In this document: positions 27,891 to 37,232 of the stretch, piece by piece
Numbering within the stretch: the first letter of the stretch is position 1
Layout of the letters: each line of letters starts with the position of its first letter
Assembly (NCBI GenBank): GCA_947499955.1
Contig: CANMQI010000003.1
Location: forward strand, 124,001 to 188,000
DNA from: an uncultured Granulosicoccus sp.
Lineage (GTDB): Bacteria > Pseudomonadota > Gammaproteobacteria > Granulosicoccales > Granulosicoccaceae
Length of the DNA stretch: 64,000 nucleotides
Direction of reading: 5' to 3'
The notes under the pieces: model-generated
The model's database searches: none
Told to the model about the DNA's origin: nothing
What the model saw: only the letters and a program-made list of their open reading frames with translations
Translations under genes and position numbers: made by a program

Positions 27891-29120
27891 ATGCATACCA
27901 CTTGCAAAGCCCTGTTCGTATCCGCAGTCATCGGTGCCTCGTCTGCCAGCGCTGCCGAACTCGAGGTTACCCACTGGTGGACATCCGGCGGTGAAGCGGC
28001 AGCCGTTGCCGAGCTGGCCAGCGCCTTCAATGCAACAGGCAATACCTGGGTTGATGGCGCCATTGCCGGTTCCGGCAGCACCGCAAGACCGATCATGATC
28101 AGCCGCATCACCGGCGGAGACCCGATGGCAGCAACACAGTTCAACCACGGCAGACAGGCTGAAGAACTGGTTGAAGCCGGGCTGATGCGCGATCTGACCG
28201 ACATCGCCGAAGCCGAGGGCTGGAAGGACGTCGTACACCCGATTTCGCTGCTCGACGCCTGTACCATCGACGGCCGCATCTATTGTGCTCCGGTCAACAT
28301 CCACTCCTGGCAATGGCTATGGCTATCCCACAAGGCATTCGAGGATGCCGGCATCCCCGTGCCCACCAACTGGGATGACTATGTCAAGGCTGCGCCGGCA
28401 CTGGAGGCCGCCGGCAAGATTCCACTCGCCATGGGCCAGCAATCCTGGCAGAGCGCAGGGGCATTTTCAGTGCTGATGGTGGCCATTGCCGGCAAGGAAA
28501 TCTACGAACAGGTGTACGCCGATCACGATGCCGAGGTTGCAGCAGGTCCGGATATCGCCCGTGTTTTCAAGGCTGCAGATGATGCACGCAAGATGTCAAA
28601 GGATACAAAGGTGCAGGACTGGAACCAGGCGACCAATATGGTCATCACCGGACAGGCTGGTGGTCAGATCATGGGTGACTGGGCACAAGGCGAATTCCAG
28701 ATTGCAGGCCAGGTAGCGGGAGAAGATTACACCTGCCTGCCCGGGCTGGGAGTGAACCAGATCATTTCCACCTCCGGCGATGCGTTCTACTTTCCGGTCA
28801 TGGACAACGAGGAACAGTCCGAGGCACAAGGTGTGCTGGCTGCCACGATGCTCAAGCCTGACACCCAGGTTGCCTTCAACCTGAAGAAAGGCTCCCTGCC
28901 CGTGCGTAGCGATGTCAATCAGGAAGCTGCCAACGATTGCATGCGCAAAGGCCTCGAGATACTGGCAGCGGGCAACACCATTCCTGACACAAATCAACTT
29001 GTCAGCCCGGACACCAACAGCCAGATAGAGGATCTGTTCTCCGAATTCTTCAATGATTCCAGCATCACCGTGGAAGATGCCCAGAGCCGCTTTGCCGATA
29101 TCGTGGCAGACGCAGACTGA
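27891..29120 (+). CDS. Sugar ABC transporter, periplasmic binding protein
   Basis: 409 residues. A signal peptide (about 1-21, ending ASSASA) precedes a carbohydrate-binding protein of extracellular family 1 (mature start AELEVTHWWTSGGEA). The sequence resembles glucose/mannose-type binding proteins (GtsA class) with the tryptophan-rich site NIHSWQWLWL and GDWAQGEF. The ATG at 27891 is preferred over one four codons upstream, because GGA lies seven bases before it and the signal is then of normal length. It is the first gene of a six-gene operon. The exact sugar cannot be read. Confidence 0.92.
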   Translation: MHTTCKALFVSAVIGASSASAAELEVTHWWTSGGEAAAVAELASAFNATGNTWVDGAIAGSGSTARPIMISRITGGDPMAATQFNHGRQAEELVEAGLMRDLTDIAEAEGWKDVVHPISLLDACTIDGRIYCAPVNIHSWQWLWLSHKAFEDAGIPVPTNWDDYVKAAPALEAAGKIPLAMGQQSWQSAGAFSVLMVAIAGKEIYEQVYADHDAEVAAGPDIARVFKAADDARKMSKDTKVQDWNQATNMVITGQAGGQIMGDWAQGEFQIAGQVAGEDYTCLPGLGVNQIISTSGDAFYFPVMDNEEQSEAQGVLAATMLKPDTQVAFNLKKGSLPVRSDVNQEAANDCMRKGLEILAAGNTIPDTNQLVSPDTNSQIEDLFSEFFNDSSITVEDAQSRFADIVADAD

Positions 29121-29211
29121 GCAACCCTGGCATTGATGCAGCAGGACCGGAAGGCCTATCGAGGGCCTTCCGCATCCTTCCGATGGCTCACATTCCGGAA
29201 TATTGAAGACG

Positions 29212-30105
29212 ATGCCTGGAGACGCCCGACCCAAGGGAATATTCAAGAACCTCACTGCCAAGATTGCTGCCATTCCCATGGTTCTCACCGCCATGGTCGT
29301 GTTTCTGGGATGCTCCGTCTGGACCATCGTCTATTCCTTTACCAGCTCGAAGCTGCTACCGAAGACACGCTGGGTCGGACTGGACCAGTACGAGCGTCTG
29401 TGGGGAAGCCGACGCTGGTTGGTATCCATCGAGAATCTGGCAATCTACGGCATCCTGGCCCTGGTACTGTCACTGATGATCGGATTCATGCTGGCCGCAT
29501 TGCTCGATCAGAAGATCCGCTTCGAGAACACGTTCCGTTCGATTCTGCTCTATCCCTTCGCGCTGAGCTTCATCGTGACCGGTCTGGTCTGGCAGTGGAT
29601 CCTGAACCCCGAGTTCGGTGTGCAGAACATCGTTCGTGCCATGGGGTTCGAGAATTTCATCTTCGACCCCTTGTACAACGCCGACATCGTCATCTATGGC
29701 GTACTGATTGCGGGACTCTGGCAAGGTACCGGCCTTGTCATGTGTCTCATGCTCGCAGGCTTGCGTGGCATTGATGAAGACATCTGGAAGGCTGCCCGTG
29801 TTGACGGCATCCCTACCTGGAAGACCTACGTCCTCATCGTGATTCCCATGATGCGCCCGGTATTCATCACGACCCTGGTCATCATCACCTCGGGCATCAT
29901 CAAACTCTACGATCTGATCGTGGCGCAAACCGGAGGTGGCCCCGGGCTGGCCTCGGAAGTCCCGGCCAAATACGTCTACGACATGATGTTTCTCAGTCAG
30001 AACCTGGGGCAGGGTTTTGCCGCCTCCACCATGATGCTGCTGGCGGTCGTGATCATCATCATCCCCTGGGCCTATCTGGAATTCGGGGGGAAGAGGCATG
30101 TCTGA
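29212..30105 (+). CDS. Sugar ABC transporter permease 1 (MalF type)
   Basis: 297 residues with six membrane helices. The cytoplasmic EAA loop, which docks the ATPase, reads IDEDIWKAARVDGIPTWKTYVLIVIP. It follows the binding-protein gene by about 90 bp and overlaps the next permease by eight bases. The ATG at 29212 is preferred over a TTG three codons earlier. Compared with E. coli MalF it lacks the extra N-terminal helices and the large periplasmic loop, as is usual for this class. It forms the channel with permease 2. Confidence 0.93.
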   Translation: MPGDARPKGIFKNLTAKIAAIPMVLTAMVVFLGCSVWTIVYSFTSSKLLPKTRWVGLDQYERLWGSRRWLVSIENLAIYGILALVLSLMIGFMLAALLDQKIRFENTFRSILLYPFALSFIVTGLVWQWILNPEFGVQNIVRAMGFENFIFDPLYNADIVIYGVLIAGLWQGTGLVMCLMLAGLRGIDEDIWKAARVDGIPTWKTYVLIVIPMMRPVFITTLVIITSGIIKLYDLIVAQTGGGPGLASEVPAKYVYDMMFLSQNLGQGFAASTMMLLAVVIIIIPWAYLEFGGKRHV

Positions 30106-31027
30106 CAGCACAAACCCCATGGCCCGCAGGGATCACACACACGACTCCGTGGAGCCGGATGGTCCGCGACCACGTCACAGGCTGTCCGGACGCAATATCA
30201 TGATCTATGGAACGCTGATCATGATCTCCCTGTACTACCTGCTGCCGCTGTATGTCATGGTCGTGACATCACTCAAGGGCATGCCGGAGATCCGGCTTGG
30301 CAGTATTTTCGCCCCGCCGGTCGATATCACCTTCGAACCCTGGGTCAAGGCCTGGTCAGGTGCTTGCACCGGTCTCAATTGTGATGGCCTGTCGCGAGGC
30401 TTCTGGAACTCGGTTCAGATCCTCGTCCCTTCCACACTCCTGTCCATTGCCATCGCATCGGTCAATGGCTATGCCCTGGCCAACTGGCGGTTTCGCGGCG
30501 CTGATGTATTTTTCACCATCCTGATCATCGGCGCATTCATCCCCTATCAGGTCATGATCTACCCGATCGTCATCCTGCTCCGGGAAATGGGACTGTACGG
30601 CTCGCTGAGCGGGCTGGTGCTTGTCCATACCGTCTTCGGCATGCCGATACTGACTCTGCTGTTTCGCAACTATTTCACCTCCGTACCGGTGGAACTGTTC
30701 AAGGCTGCTCGGGTGGATGGTGCCGGTTTCTGGCGGATCTACTTGTCGATCATGCTACCGATGTCCCTGCCGATTTTCGTGGTAGCGATGATCCTGCAAG
30801 TCACCGGCATATGGAATGATTTTCTGTTTGGTGTCATTTACACGCGACCGGAGAACTACCCCATGACCGTGCAACTCAACAACATCGTCAATTCGGTTCA
30901 GGGCGTCAAGGAATACAACGTCAACATGGCAGCAACACTGCTCACCGGAGCGGTACCGCTGCTTGTGTATTTCGTGTCCGGGAAACTGTTCGTGCGCGGC
31001 ATTGCTGCTGGCGCTGTCAAGGGCTGA
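30098..31027 (+). CDS. Sugar ABC transporter permease 2 (MalG type)
   Basis: 309 residues. A polar, His/Arg/Pro-rich N-terminal tail of about 30 residues is followed by six membrane helices. The EAA loop is VPVELFKAARVDGAGFWRIYLSIMLP. The start ATG lies within the end of the first permease gene (8-bp overlap), implying coupled translation and an equal dose of both subunits. The stop is seven bases before the ATPase gene. Confidence 0.93.
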   Translation: MSDSTNPMARRDHTHDSVEPDGPRPRHRLSGRNIMIYGTLIMISLYYLLPLYVMVVTSLKGMPEIRLGSIFAPPVDITFEPWVKAWSGACTGLNCDGLSRGFWNSVQILVPSTLLSIAIASVNGYALANWRFRGADVFFTILIIGAFIPYQVMIYPIVILLREMGLYGSLSGLVLVHTVFGMPILTLLFRNYFTSVPVELFKAARVDGAGFWRIYLSIMLPMSLPIFVVAMILQVTGIWNDFLFGVIYTRPENYPMTVQLNNIVNSVQGVKEYNVNMAATLLTGAVPLLVYFVSGKLFVRGIAAGAVKG

Positions 31028-31033
31028 ACTCTC

Positions 31034-32110
31034 ATGAACTCCGTCGAAATCAAGCACCTCGACCTGCAGTTTGCCTCGATAAAGGTACTGCAGAACCTGA
31101 ACCTGACTGTGTCCAAGGGCGAGTTCCTTGTCTTGCTCGGCTCGTCCGGTTGCGGAAAATCCACTCTGCTGAACTGCATCGCCGGTTTGCTGGAGCCCAC
31201 CTCCGGACAGATTCATATCCATGGCAGAAACGTCACCTGGGATGAACCTTCAGAACGTGGTATCGGTATGGTCTTTCAATCCTATGCGCTATACCCGCAG
31301 ATGACTGTCGAAGGCAATCTGACCTTCGGTCTGAGAAACGCGAAGGTACCGAAAGATGAGATAGCTCGCCGTGTCGAGCGGGCCGCAGAGGTTCTACAGA
31401 TCAAACCATTGTTGAAGCGCAAACCCGCAGCGCTGTCCGGTGGACAACGACAACGCGTCGCCATCGGCCGCGCTCTGGTCCGTGATGTTGATGTATTCCT
31501 GTTTGACGAGCCCTTGTCGAATCTTGACGCCAAGCTGCGAGCAGACTTGCGAGTAGAGATCAAACGACTGCACCAGCAGCTCGAGAACACCATGATCTAC
31601 GTCACTCACGATCAGATAGAGGCCATGACGCTGGCCGACCGAATCGCCATCCTGAAGGATGGGAAAATCATGCAGCTCGGCACACCTGACGAAATCTACA
31701 ATCGACCGCTCAATCGTTACGTTGCTGACTTCATCGGTTCTCCTTCCATGAATTTTCTCGATGGGGAGGTATTGGGCGACTCCTTTCTCAGAGGCGATTT
31801 GATACTGCCCTTATCCGACTACCGTTTTGCCGGGGGTGCCAGCGTTGATTGCAGTGCCACCATCGGTATTCGCCCAGAGCATATTGTCACCGGAGAACTG
31901 GTAGAAGGCATGCCGATCAGAAGCGAGGTGGTGGTGGAGATGGTCGAGCCCATGGGTTCCGACACACTGGTATATACCCGTCTGGAAGACACCCCCTTTC
32001 ATATTCGCATGGACGGCCAGGCCCGAGTCAGACAACACGATCGACTGGCTATAGGGATCGATCCAGCACGCACCTCCCTGTTCGATACGACAACAGAGGA
32101 AAGACTCTGA
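31034..32110 (+). CDS. Sugar ABC transporter ATPase (MalK/UgpC/MsmK type)
   Basis: A 358-residue ATPase that energises uptake. Walker A is GSSGCGKST, the Q-loop follows in FQSYALYP, the signature is LSGGQRQRV, Walker B is VFLFDEPLSNLD, and the switch His is in YVTHDQIEA. The C-terminal 120 residues form the OB-fold (TOBE) regulatory domain, with IGIRPEH, as in MalK and UgpC. It lies seven bases after permease 2. The next gene follows after a gap containing a hexanucleotide repeat. Confidence 0.95.
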   Translation: MNSVEIKHLDLQFASIKVLQNLNLTVSKGEFLVLLGSSGCGKSTLLNCIAGLLEPTSGQIHIHGRNVTWDEPSERGIGMVFQSYALYPQMTVEGNLTFGLRNAKVPKDEIARRVERAAEVLQIKPLLKRKPAALSGGQRQRVAIGRALVRDVDVFLFDEPLSNLDAKLRADLRVEIKRLHQQLENTMIYVTHDQIEAMTLADRIAILKDGKIMQLGTPDEIYNRPLNRYVADFIGSPSMNFLDGEVLGDSFLRGDLILPLSDYRFAGGASVDCSATIGIRPEHIVTGELVEGMPIRSEVVVEMVEPMGSDTLVYTRLEDTPFHIRMDGQARVRQHDRLAIGIDPARTSLFDTTTEERL

Positions 32111-32168
32111 ACGACCATGGAGCGATGACTCTGATTGATGGCACCCGGCACAGGCAATGCCAGGCTTG

Positions 32169-32238
32169 ACGCACACGCACACGCACACGCACACGCACAC
32201 GCACACGCACACGCACACGCATACGCACATGCACACGC
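32169..32238 (+). repeat. Hexanucleotide microsatellite (ACACGC)n
   Basis: Eight perfect ACACGC units (32173-32220) are flanked by a partial unit and by three more units, of which two have a single base change (ATACGC, ACATGC). The tract sits between the ATPase stop and the isomerase start, in an open frame that continues into the isomerase. If translated it would give alternating His-Ala. Copy-number change by slippage would not alter the frame. Confidence 0.95.
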
Positions 32239-32287
32239 AGATGCCAGTTGTACACCTCTCACACCGACACTCATGCAGACAGAATCG

Positions 32288-33031
32288 ATGATTCCGATTT
32301 CCTATCAGTTGTATTCATCCAGAAATTTCGATCTGGACGAGACGCTCGCCATGCTCGCAAGCCTCGGTATCGAGGCCGTAGAGGGCCATACGCCGTTGTA
32401 CGAGGATCTCGAGGCTACCCGTCGCCGGCTTGACACTCACGGACTGAGCATGCCCACCGGACACTTTTCCATCGAGCTTGTCGAACAGGACCCGGCACAC
32501 TGTCTGAAGATCACCCGTGCGCTGCAGGTTGAGAGTGTGCTTGTCCCCTACCTCACTCCTGAGCAGCGACCACTCGACGCCGAAGGATGGCTGCAGCTGG
32601 CCGGGCGACTCACCGAGATGGCAAAACCGATTCTGGATGCCGGCCTGAACTTCGGCTGGCATAATCACGATTTCGAATTCACGCCCTGCGCAGATGGCAC
32701 ACTTCCCATCGAGTATCTGACCGACGCCTGTCCCGAGCTCGGCCTGGAGCTGGATCTTGCCTGGATCCATGTCGCCGGTCACGACCCTGTCGCGTGGATA
32801 GAAAGATTCGCCGGACGGACTCTGGCAGTCCATGTCAAGGATCGAGCACCCGAAGGGGAAAACACGGACGAAGACGGTTGGGCCGATGTCGGATATGGCG
32901 TCATGAACTGGGAGCTCATTTCGGCGGCGTTGAAATCGGCCAGGGTGCCACGCTACATACTTGAACATGACAACCCCCGTGACGCTGAGCGCTTCGCTGA
33001 ACGCTCTGTCGCCACCGTCAGGAATTTCTGA
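32288..33031 (+). CDS. Sugar phosphate isomerase/epimerase (TIM barrel, IolE-like)
   Basis: A 247-residue TIM-barrel protein of the xylose-isomerase-like AP endonuclease family 2. Metal-ligand motifs are visible: GWHNHDFEF, ELDLAWIHVAGHDP, HVKDRAPEG and a final ILEHD. Such proteins epimerise, isomerise or dehydrate sugars and inosose derivatives, usually with a divalent metal. The ATG at 32288 (MIPISYQLYSS) starts where relatives usually begin; an ATG at 32273 is possible, and an ATG at 32138 would add the His-Ala repeat. No candidate has a strong ribosome site. It is part of the sugar operon and probably acts on the imported compound with the dehydrogenase downstream. Confidence 0.85.
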   Translation: MIPISYQLYSSRNFDLDETLAMLASLGIEAVEGHTPLYEDLEATRRRLDTHGLSMPTGHFSIELVEQDPAHCLKITRALQVESVLVPYLTPEQRPLDAEGWLQLAGRLTEMAKPILDAGLNFGWHNHDFEFTPCADGTLPIEYLTDACPELGLELDLAWIHVAGHDPVAWIERFAGRTLAVHVKDRAPEGENTDEDGWADVGYGVMNWELISAALKSARVPRYILEHDNPRDAERFAERSVATVRNF

Positions 33032-33061
33032 ACCAGTGCACCTCAAGGGAGAACCGTCCTG

Positions 33062-34234
33062 ATGGACAAGCTCAAGGTCGGCATTATCGGCTGCGGAAAC
33101 ATTTCCTCCACCTACCTGTCGCTTGCGCCCTTGTTCCGCGCCATCGACATCATCGCTGTTGCGGATATCGATGCGACGGTGGCGCAGGCACGAGCCCGTG
33201 AATTCGGTGTCCGTGCAGATGGCGTGGACGAACTGATTGCTGCAGATGATATCGACATCATCGTCAATCTGACGGTGCCAGCGGCTCACTACGCCATTAC
33301 TCGTCGCATACTAGAAGGTGGCAAGCACGCCTACTCGGAAAAACCCCTGGTGCTATCCCTGGACGAGGGCAAACAATTGCGTGAGCTGGCGCAAGCTCGG
33401 GGACTGCGGGTCGGCTCTGCCCCCGATACCTTTCTCGGCGCATCTCATCAGCTGGCACGCTCGACAGTGGACAGCGGCGAAATCGGCAACATTGTCGGTG
33501 GCACTTGCCACTTCATGAATTCAGGCATGGAAGACTGGCATCCCAATCCGGATTTCTTCTTTCAGCCTGGTGGCGGGCCGGTTCTGGACATGGGGCCCTA
33601 CTACGTGACCAACCTTGTACAGCTGCTGGGGCCGGTACGTGCCGTGTCTGCCATGGGCTCTACCGCCTCCGCCACCAGAATCATCGGCAATGGACCACGT
33701 GAAGGAGAATCGATCACGGTCGGTACACCGACAAATTATCAGGCTCTGATGGAGTTCTGCAGCGGCGCCATTGTCACCCTGGGTGCCAGCTGGGATGTCA
33801 GCGCGCATCACCACGGCACCATGGAACTCTACGGTACGCTTGGCACCTTGTTCATCCCCGATCCGAACTTCTTTGGTGGCGCTGTCGAAATTGCCCTGGC
33901 CAGCAACGAAACCGAAATTCGCACCAACAGCGATCACCCTTTCGGCGTACCCAATACGGAAGACGATCGTGACATTTCGCGCGCCAACTACCGATGTGCC
34001 GGTCTTGCAGATATGGCCGACGCCATCATCCAGCAAAGGCAACACCGCTGCAACCTCGACCTTGCCCTGCATGTTGTCGATGTCCTGACATCGATCCAGT
34101 CATCGGCAGAGTCGCGACAATGGGTTGACATCGGCACCCGCTGCGAACGCCCTGCCGCCTGTACGGCTCAACAGGCACAAGCGTTGCTGTTACCCACCGA
34201 GATTACTGACATCAGGCGCAATCACCCCAAGTAA
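33062..34234 (+). CDS. Gfo/Idh/MocA-family NAD(P)-dependent sugar dehydrogenase
   Basis: 390 residues. An N-terminal Rossmann fold (KVGIIGCGNISSTYL) binds NAD(P). The catalytic EKP motif is in AYSEKPLVLSL, and the C-terminal domain holds the substrate-site motif GGPVLDMGPYYVTNLV. The ATG at 33062 has AAGGGAG upstream. Gfo/Idh/MocA enzymes oxidise sugars or inositols, often at C3 of a glycoside, and are frequently paired with TIM-barrel isomerases, as here. This is the last gene of the operon. A GTCTTC...GAAGAC hairpin follows the stop but lacks a T-tract. Confidence 0.92.
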   Translation: MDKLKVGIIGCGNISSTYLSLAPLFRAIDIIAVADIDATVAQARAREFGVRADGVDELIAADDIDIIVNLTVPAAHYAITRRILEGGKHAYSEKPLVLSLDEGKQLRELAQARGLRVGSAPDTFLGASHQLARSTVDSGEIGNIVGGTCHFMNSGMEDWHPNPDFFFQPGGGPVLDMGPYYVTNLVQLLGPVRAVSAMGSTASATRIIGNGPREGESITVGTPTNYQALMEFCSGAIVTLGASWDVSAHHHGTMELYGTLGTLFIPDPNFFGGAVEIALASNETEIRTNSDHPFGVPNTEDDRDISRANYRCAGLADMADAIIQQRQHRCNLDLALHVVDVLTSIQSSAESRQWVDIGTRCERPAACTAQQAQALLLPTEITDIRRNHPK

Positions 34235-34329
34235 TGCAAGCCTGGTCTTCACGGACGAAGACTGGCAACCGTGCCATCATTTGCACCTCTGGCAGACATG
34301 ATTCTCAGAGAGCAAGAGTGGCATGATGT

Positions 34330-36858
34330 TCAGCCGATGTCATTCATCTGCCTTGATGAGCGTTCGATCTTGTCTATGACCGCGGAGAGCTCCCGAGATT
34401 TCACTGGTTTCGAATAGTAATAGCCTTGCACGAAATCACAGCCCAGTTGACTGACTATCTTGAGCTCTTCGGGCCCTTCCACACCCTCCACCACCGTCTC
34501 CAGGCCAAGACCGGTGGCCATCAGTATGATGATATTGACCAGCGATTTCCTGTCATTCCTGCCATCGAGTTGCGCCAGGAAAGCTCGGTCGATCTTGAGA
34601 ACATCCACGGGCAGATCATGCAGGTAGCTCAATGACGAATAGCCTGTACCAAAGTCATCGATGGCAATGCGGACACCGGCATTGCGCAAGCGCTGCAAGC
34701 TGGCAACCACCGACTTCATGTCATACATGACCACACTTTCCGTCAGTTCCAGCTCCAGGCAATTCGCATCGATGTCATGACGTTCGAGAATGCTGATGAC
34801 CTGATCGACAAAATCCGCCAGCATGAACTGAGCCGGCGAAACATTGACCGCAACTCTGAGCGGGCGTTTACCTTGCCGGTTCCATGACACTATTTTACGG
34901 CAGGTCTCTTCCAGCACCCATGTACCGATCTGCGCGATCAACCCCGTCTCTTCGGCAATGGGAATGAAGTCCTGTGGCGAGATTGCTCCCCGTTCGGGAT
35001 GATCCCAGCGTATCAAGGCTTCGACACCGCGCACCTGTCCATTCTCCATGCAGACCTTGGGTTGATACACCAGATGAAACTGGTGGTCGTGGATAGCCTT
35101 CTTCAGATCAAGCTGCAGCTGCGCTCTTTTCCTGGCCGATCGCGCCAGAGTTTCATTGAATATCTGCACGCTACCCGCACCCTGGAACTTGGCTTGATAC
35201 ATGGCCTCATCAGCCTTGTCCAGCAGCTCATCCGTGCTCATGCCATCCTGCGGATAGAAGCACAGACCCGCACTGGCACCGATCTTCAGCAACAGACCAT
35301 GAATATTGATCGACTCGGACAAGGAACCGATCAGCCGTTCAGCAATGAGCGTTGCGTTGCGTGTACTACCCACGGCCGGGATGATTGCTGCGAATTCATC
35401 GCCCCCCATTCTTGCCAGAAAACACGCATCTCCCAAGGTTGAAGCAAGACGATCAGAGACACATTTGAGTACGTCGTCTCCCATGGAATGTCCGTGGGTA
35501 TCATTGATGTACTTGAACCCATCCAGATCCAGATACAGGACGGCCGCCTTGGCCGGGTATTCGCCCGCCGATCGAATCAAGGTATCCAGTGTCTGCTCGA
35601 AGTATCGGCGGTTGGGGAGGTGGGTGAGTCTGTCATGCAACGCCTGATGTCTGATGGTTCCCAGCAGCTTCATGCGTTCGACAGCCCCTGAAATCTGGCT
35701 GGCTATCGACATGAAGGAATTGATGTCATTCGCATCGAAATCCCGCTTGTCCCATGAACGATGCAACTGCAGTACACCCAGAATGTCAGAGCCGACCGCT
35801 ACGGGCAGGCTCAAGGCACAGCCCAGACCTGATGCCTTGCGCAATTGTCGTACCTCGTCCGACTCTCGTTCGTCAGGCACACTACGCGCAGCAAGCGCAA
35901 AAGCACCGTTTTCCGCTGTCCATCGACATATACTGTTCTCCATGATCTGCGGCGTAAACGCCTGCTTGTCAGCGAGGCTGTCACAGGCCATGCACCATTC
36001 CCGACGCAGACTCATCGAGTTGTCTTTCTGAATCTGTATCGTGTCGATTCTGGCAACCTCGAACACCTCCATCACGGTAGAGCACATCTTGCTCATCACC
36101 TGATCCAGGTCGGTGGCATTGCCAAACAACTGGCTCAGCTCACTCAACGCATTGGAGCGCTTCAATTCCAGTGCAATGGCCTCTGTCTGCCGGGTTCGCC
36201 AGATGGCGGCGGAGGCAATCTGCGCGATTTCTTCGAGCATATCGAGCTGCAGACGCAGGTCTTTCGAGTTTCTGTCTGCCGTAACCCACACCACACCGTC
36301 GATGGTACCGGCACTGATCAGGGGGATGGCACACGCCTGAAACGTATCTGTCAGGTTCAGAATGCAGGATTGATGCGCAAGATAATCGCAAGTGAATTGC
36401 AGTTTACCCGTATCCCAGCACTTGGCTGAAAGCCCCTCTCCGTGATCGCGACTCTGCCCCAGCAACAGCTCTCTCAAAGGGCCTTTGGCTGCAACGATAT
36501 CGAGCTTGTCACCCGTTTCGTGCACCATGTGGATATAGGCGCCACTACTGTCAGTCTCATCAACGATCTGCTCCACGATGTGTTGCAGCAACTCACTCAG
36601 GCTCTTGTGGTGCATGAGCTTGAGTATGGTCTGGCTCAGGACCGACAGAAAGACATTCTTCTGTTTCAGCTTCTTGTGCTGTTCTTCGAGCTCGCGGATC
36701 TTTCTGATATATCCCGGCAACTCTGCACAGTCCTTCGCCGGGTGTTTTGCACTATCCGGCAAATCGAGCTGAGGCTGAATCTCATTATCCATGGTGACGA
36801 ACGGCGACGAATTACCCATGGATACATGATGCGACCCATGACCCCTGTCACGGTGCAT
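34330..36858 (-). CDS. GAF-GGDEF-EAL cyclic-di-GMP protein
   Basis: Up to 842 residues, cytoplasmic. A short coiled coil (RELEEQHKKLKQKN) precedes two GAF-type sensor domains (about 75-225 and 245-400). The GGDEF domain (about 415-570) has an intact active site (ARMGGDEFAAI). The EAL domain (about 590-830) has EALIRWDHP, ELTES, DDFGTGYSSL and KIDRAF, so both synthesis and hydrolysis of c-di-GMP are possible. The inhibitory RxxD motif five residues before GGDEF is absent, so product inhibition at that site is not expected. ATGs at 36858, 36829 and 36792 are all possible and none has a clear ribosome site. A tetranucleotide repeat lies 153 bp upstream. Confidence 0.9.
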   Translation of the reverse strand: MHRDRGHGSHHVSMGNSSPFVTMDNEIQPQLDLPDSAKHPAKDCAELPGYIRKIRELEEQHKKLKQKNVFLSVLSQTILKLMHHKSLSELLQHIVEQIVDETDSSGAYIHMVHETGDKLDIVAAKGPLRELLLGQSRDHGEGLSAKCWDTGKLQFTCDYLAHQSCILNLTDTFQACAIPLISAGTIDGVVWVTADRNSKDLRLQLDMLEEIAQIASAAIWRTRQTEAIALELKRSNALSELSQLFGNATDLDQVMSKMCSTVMEVFEVARIDTIQIQKDNSMSLRREWCMACDSLADKQAFTPQIMENSICRWTAENGAFALAARSVPDERESDEVRQLRKASGLGCALSLPVAVGSDILGVLQLHRSWDKRDFDANDINSFMSIASQISGAVERMKLLGTIRHQALHDRLTHLPNRRYFEQTLDTLIRSAGEYPAKAAVLYLDLDGFKYINDTHGHSMGDDVLKCVSDRLASTLGDACFLARMGGDEFAAIIPAVGSTRNATLIAERLIGSLSESINIHGLLLKIGASAGLCFYPQDGMSTDELLDKADEAMYQAKFQGAGSVQIFNETLARSARKRAQLQLDLKKAIHDHQFHLVYQPKVCMENGQVRGVEALIRWDHPERGAISPQDFIPIAEETGLIAQIGTWVLEETCRKIVSWNRQGKRPLRVAVNVSPAQFMLADFVDQVISILERHDIDANCLELELTESVVMYDMKSVVASLQRLRNAGVRIAIDDFGTGYSSLSYLHDLPVDVLKIDRAFLAQLDGRNDRKSLVNIIILMATGLGLETVVEGVEGPEELKIVSQLGCDFVQGYYYSKPVKSRELSAVIDKIERSSRQMNDIG

Positions 36859-37010
36859 ACCTGGTTACATAATGCTGTATTTCAGCACCTGTTACATGTC
36901 ATCTGGACCAGGACAGCCGCTCTGACCACGGAGAACGCGCTGTTTTCCGCGCGAAAACAGCGGACATTACCTTCAGGTCGACTCTCTGTCTGACACAGCC
37001 AACCCAGCAT

Positions 37011-37058
37011 GGTTGGTTGGTTGGTTGGTTGGCTGGCTGGCTGGCTGGCTGGCTGGCT
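37011..37058 (+). repeat. Tetranucleotide microsatellite (GGTT)5(GGCT)7
   Basis: Five GGTT units (37011-37030) run directly into seven GGCT units (37031-37058), 48 bases in all. The tract lies in the 374-bp gap between the ggt terminator and the GGDEF-EAL gene, so it is in the upstream region of the latter. Tetranucleotide tracts are prone to slipped-strand change in length. The rest of this gap shows no gene. Confidence 0.95.
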
Positions 37059-37169
37059 GCATCGAGGATGAACGTGGCAGCGCATTTTTCTACCGGGAAA
37101 GATAAAACCGATTATCGAGAAGACCCGAGCCGCCTGTTCAATCATCGCAAGGTTTCTGTCGAACACAAT

Positions 37170-37208
37170 GAAAAGAGGCGACGGCCAGCATCAGCTGACA
37201 ACGTCGCC
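37170..37208 (-). terminator. Rho-independent terminator of ggt
   Basis: On the - strand, 25 bases after the ggt stop, GGCGACG pairs with CGTCGCC (37202-37208 and 37177-37183) around an 18-base loop with an internal pairing option. TCTTTTC follows on the - strand. Stem and T-rich run fit an intrinsic terminator. Confidence 0.7.
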
Positions 37209-37232
37209 TGCATCATTCAGGTAGCGCGACTA

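Noticed and set aside
34237-34275. Hairpin GTCTTC/GAAGAC after the sugar dehydrogenase as a terminator
   Set aside because: The stem is fair but no T-tract follows on the + strand.
36882-37166. A small - strand protein containing (SQPA)/(TNQP) repeats from the tetranucleotide tract
   Set aside because: The frame exists only because the repeat has no stops; there is no ribosome site or recognisable sequence, and it is not in frame with the GGDEF-EAL gene, which has a TAA just upstream of its start.
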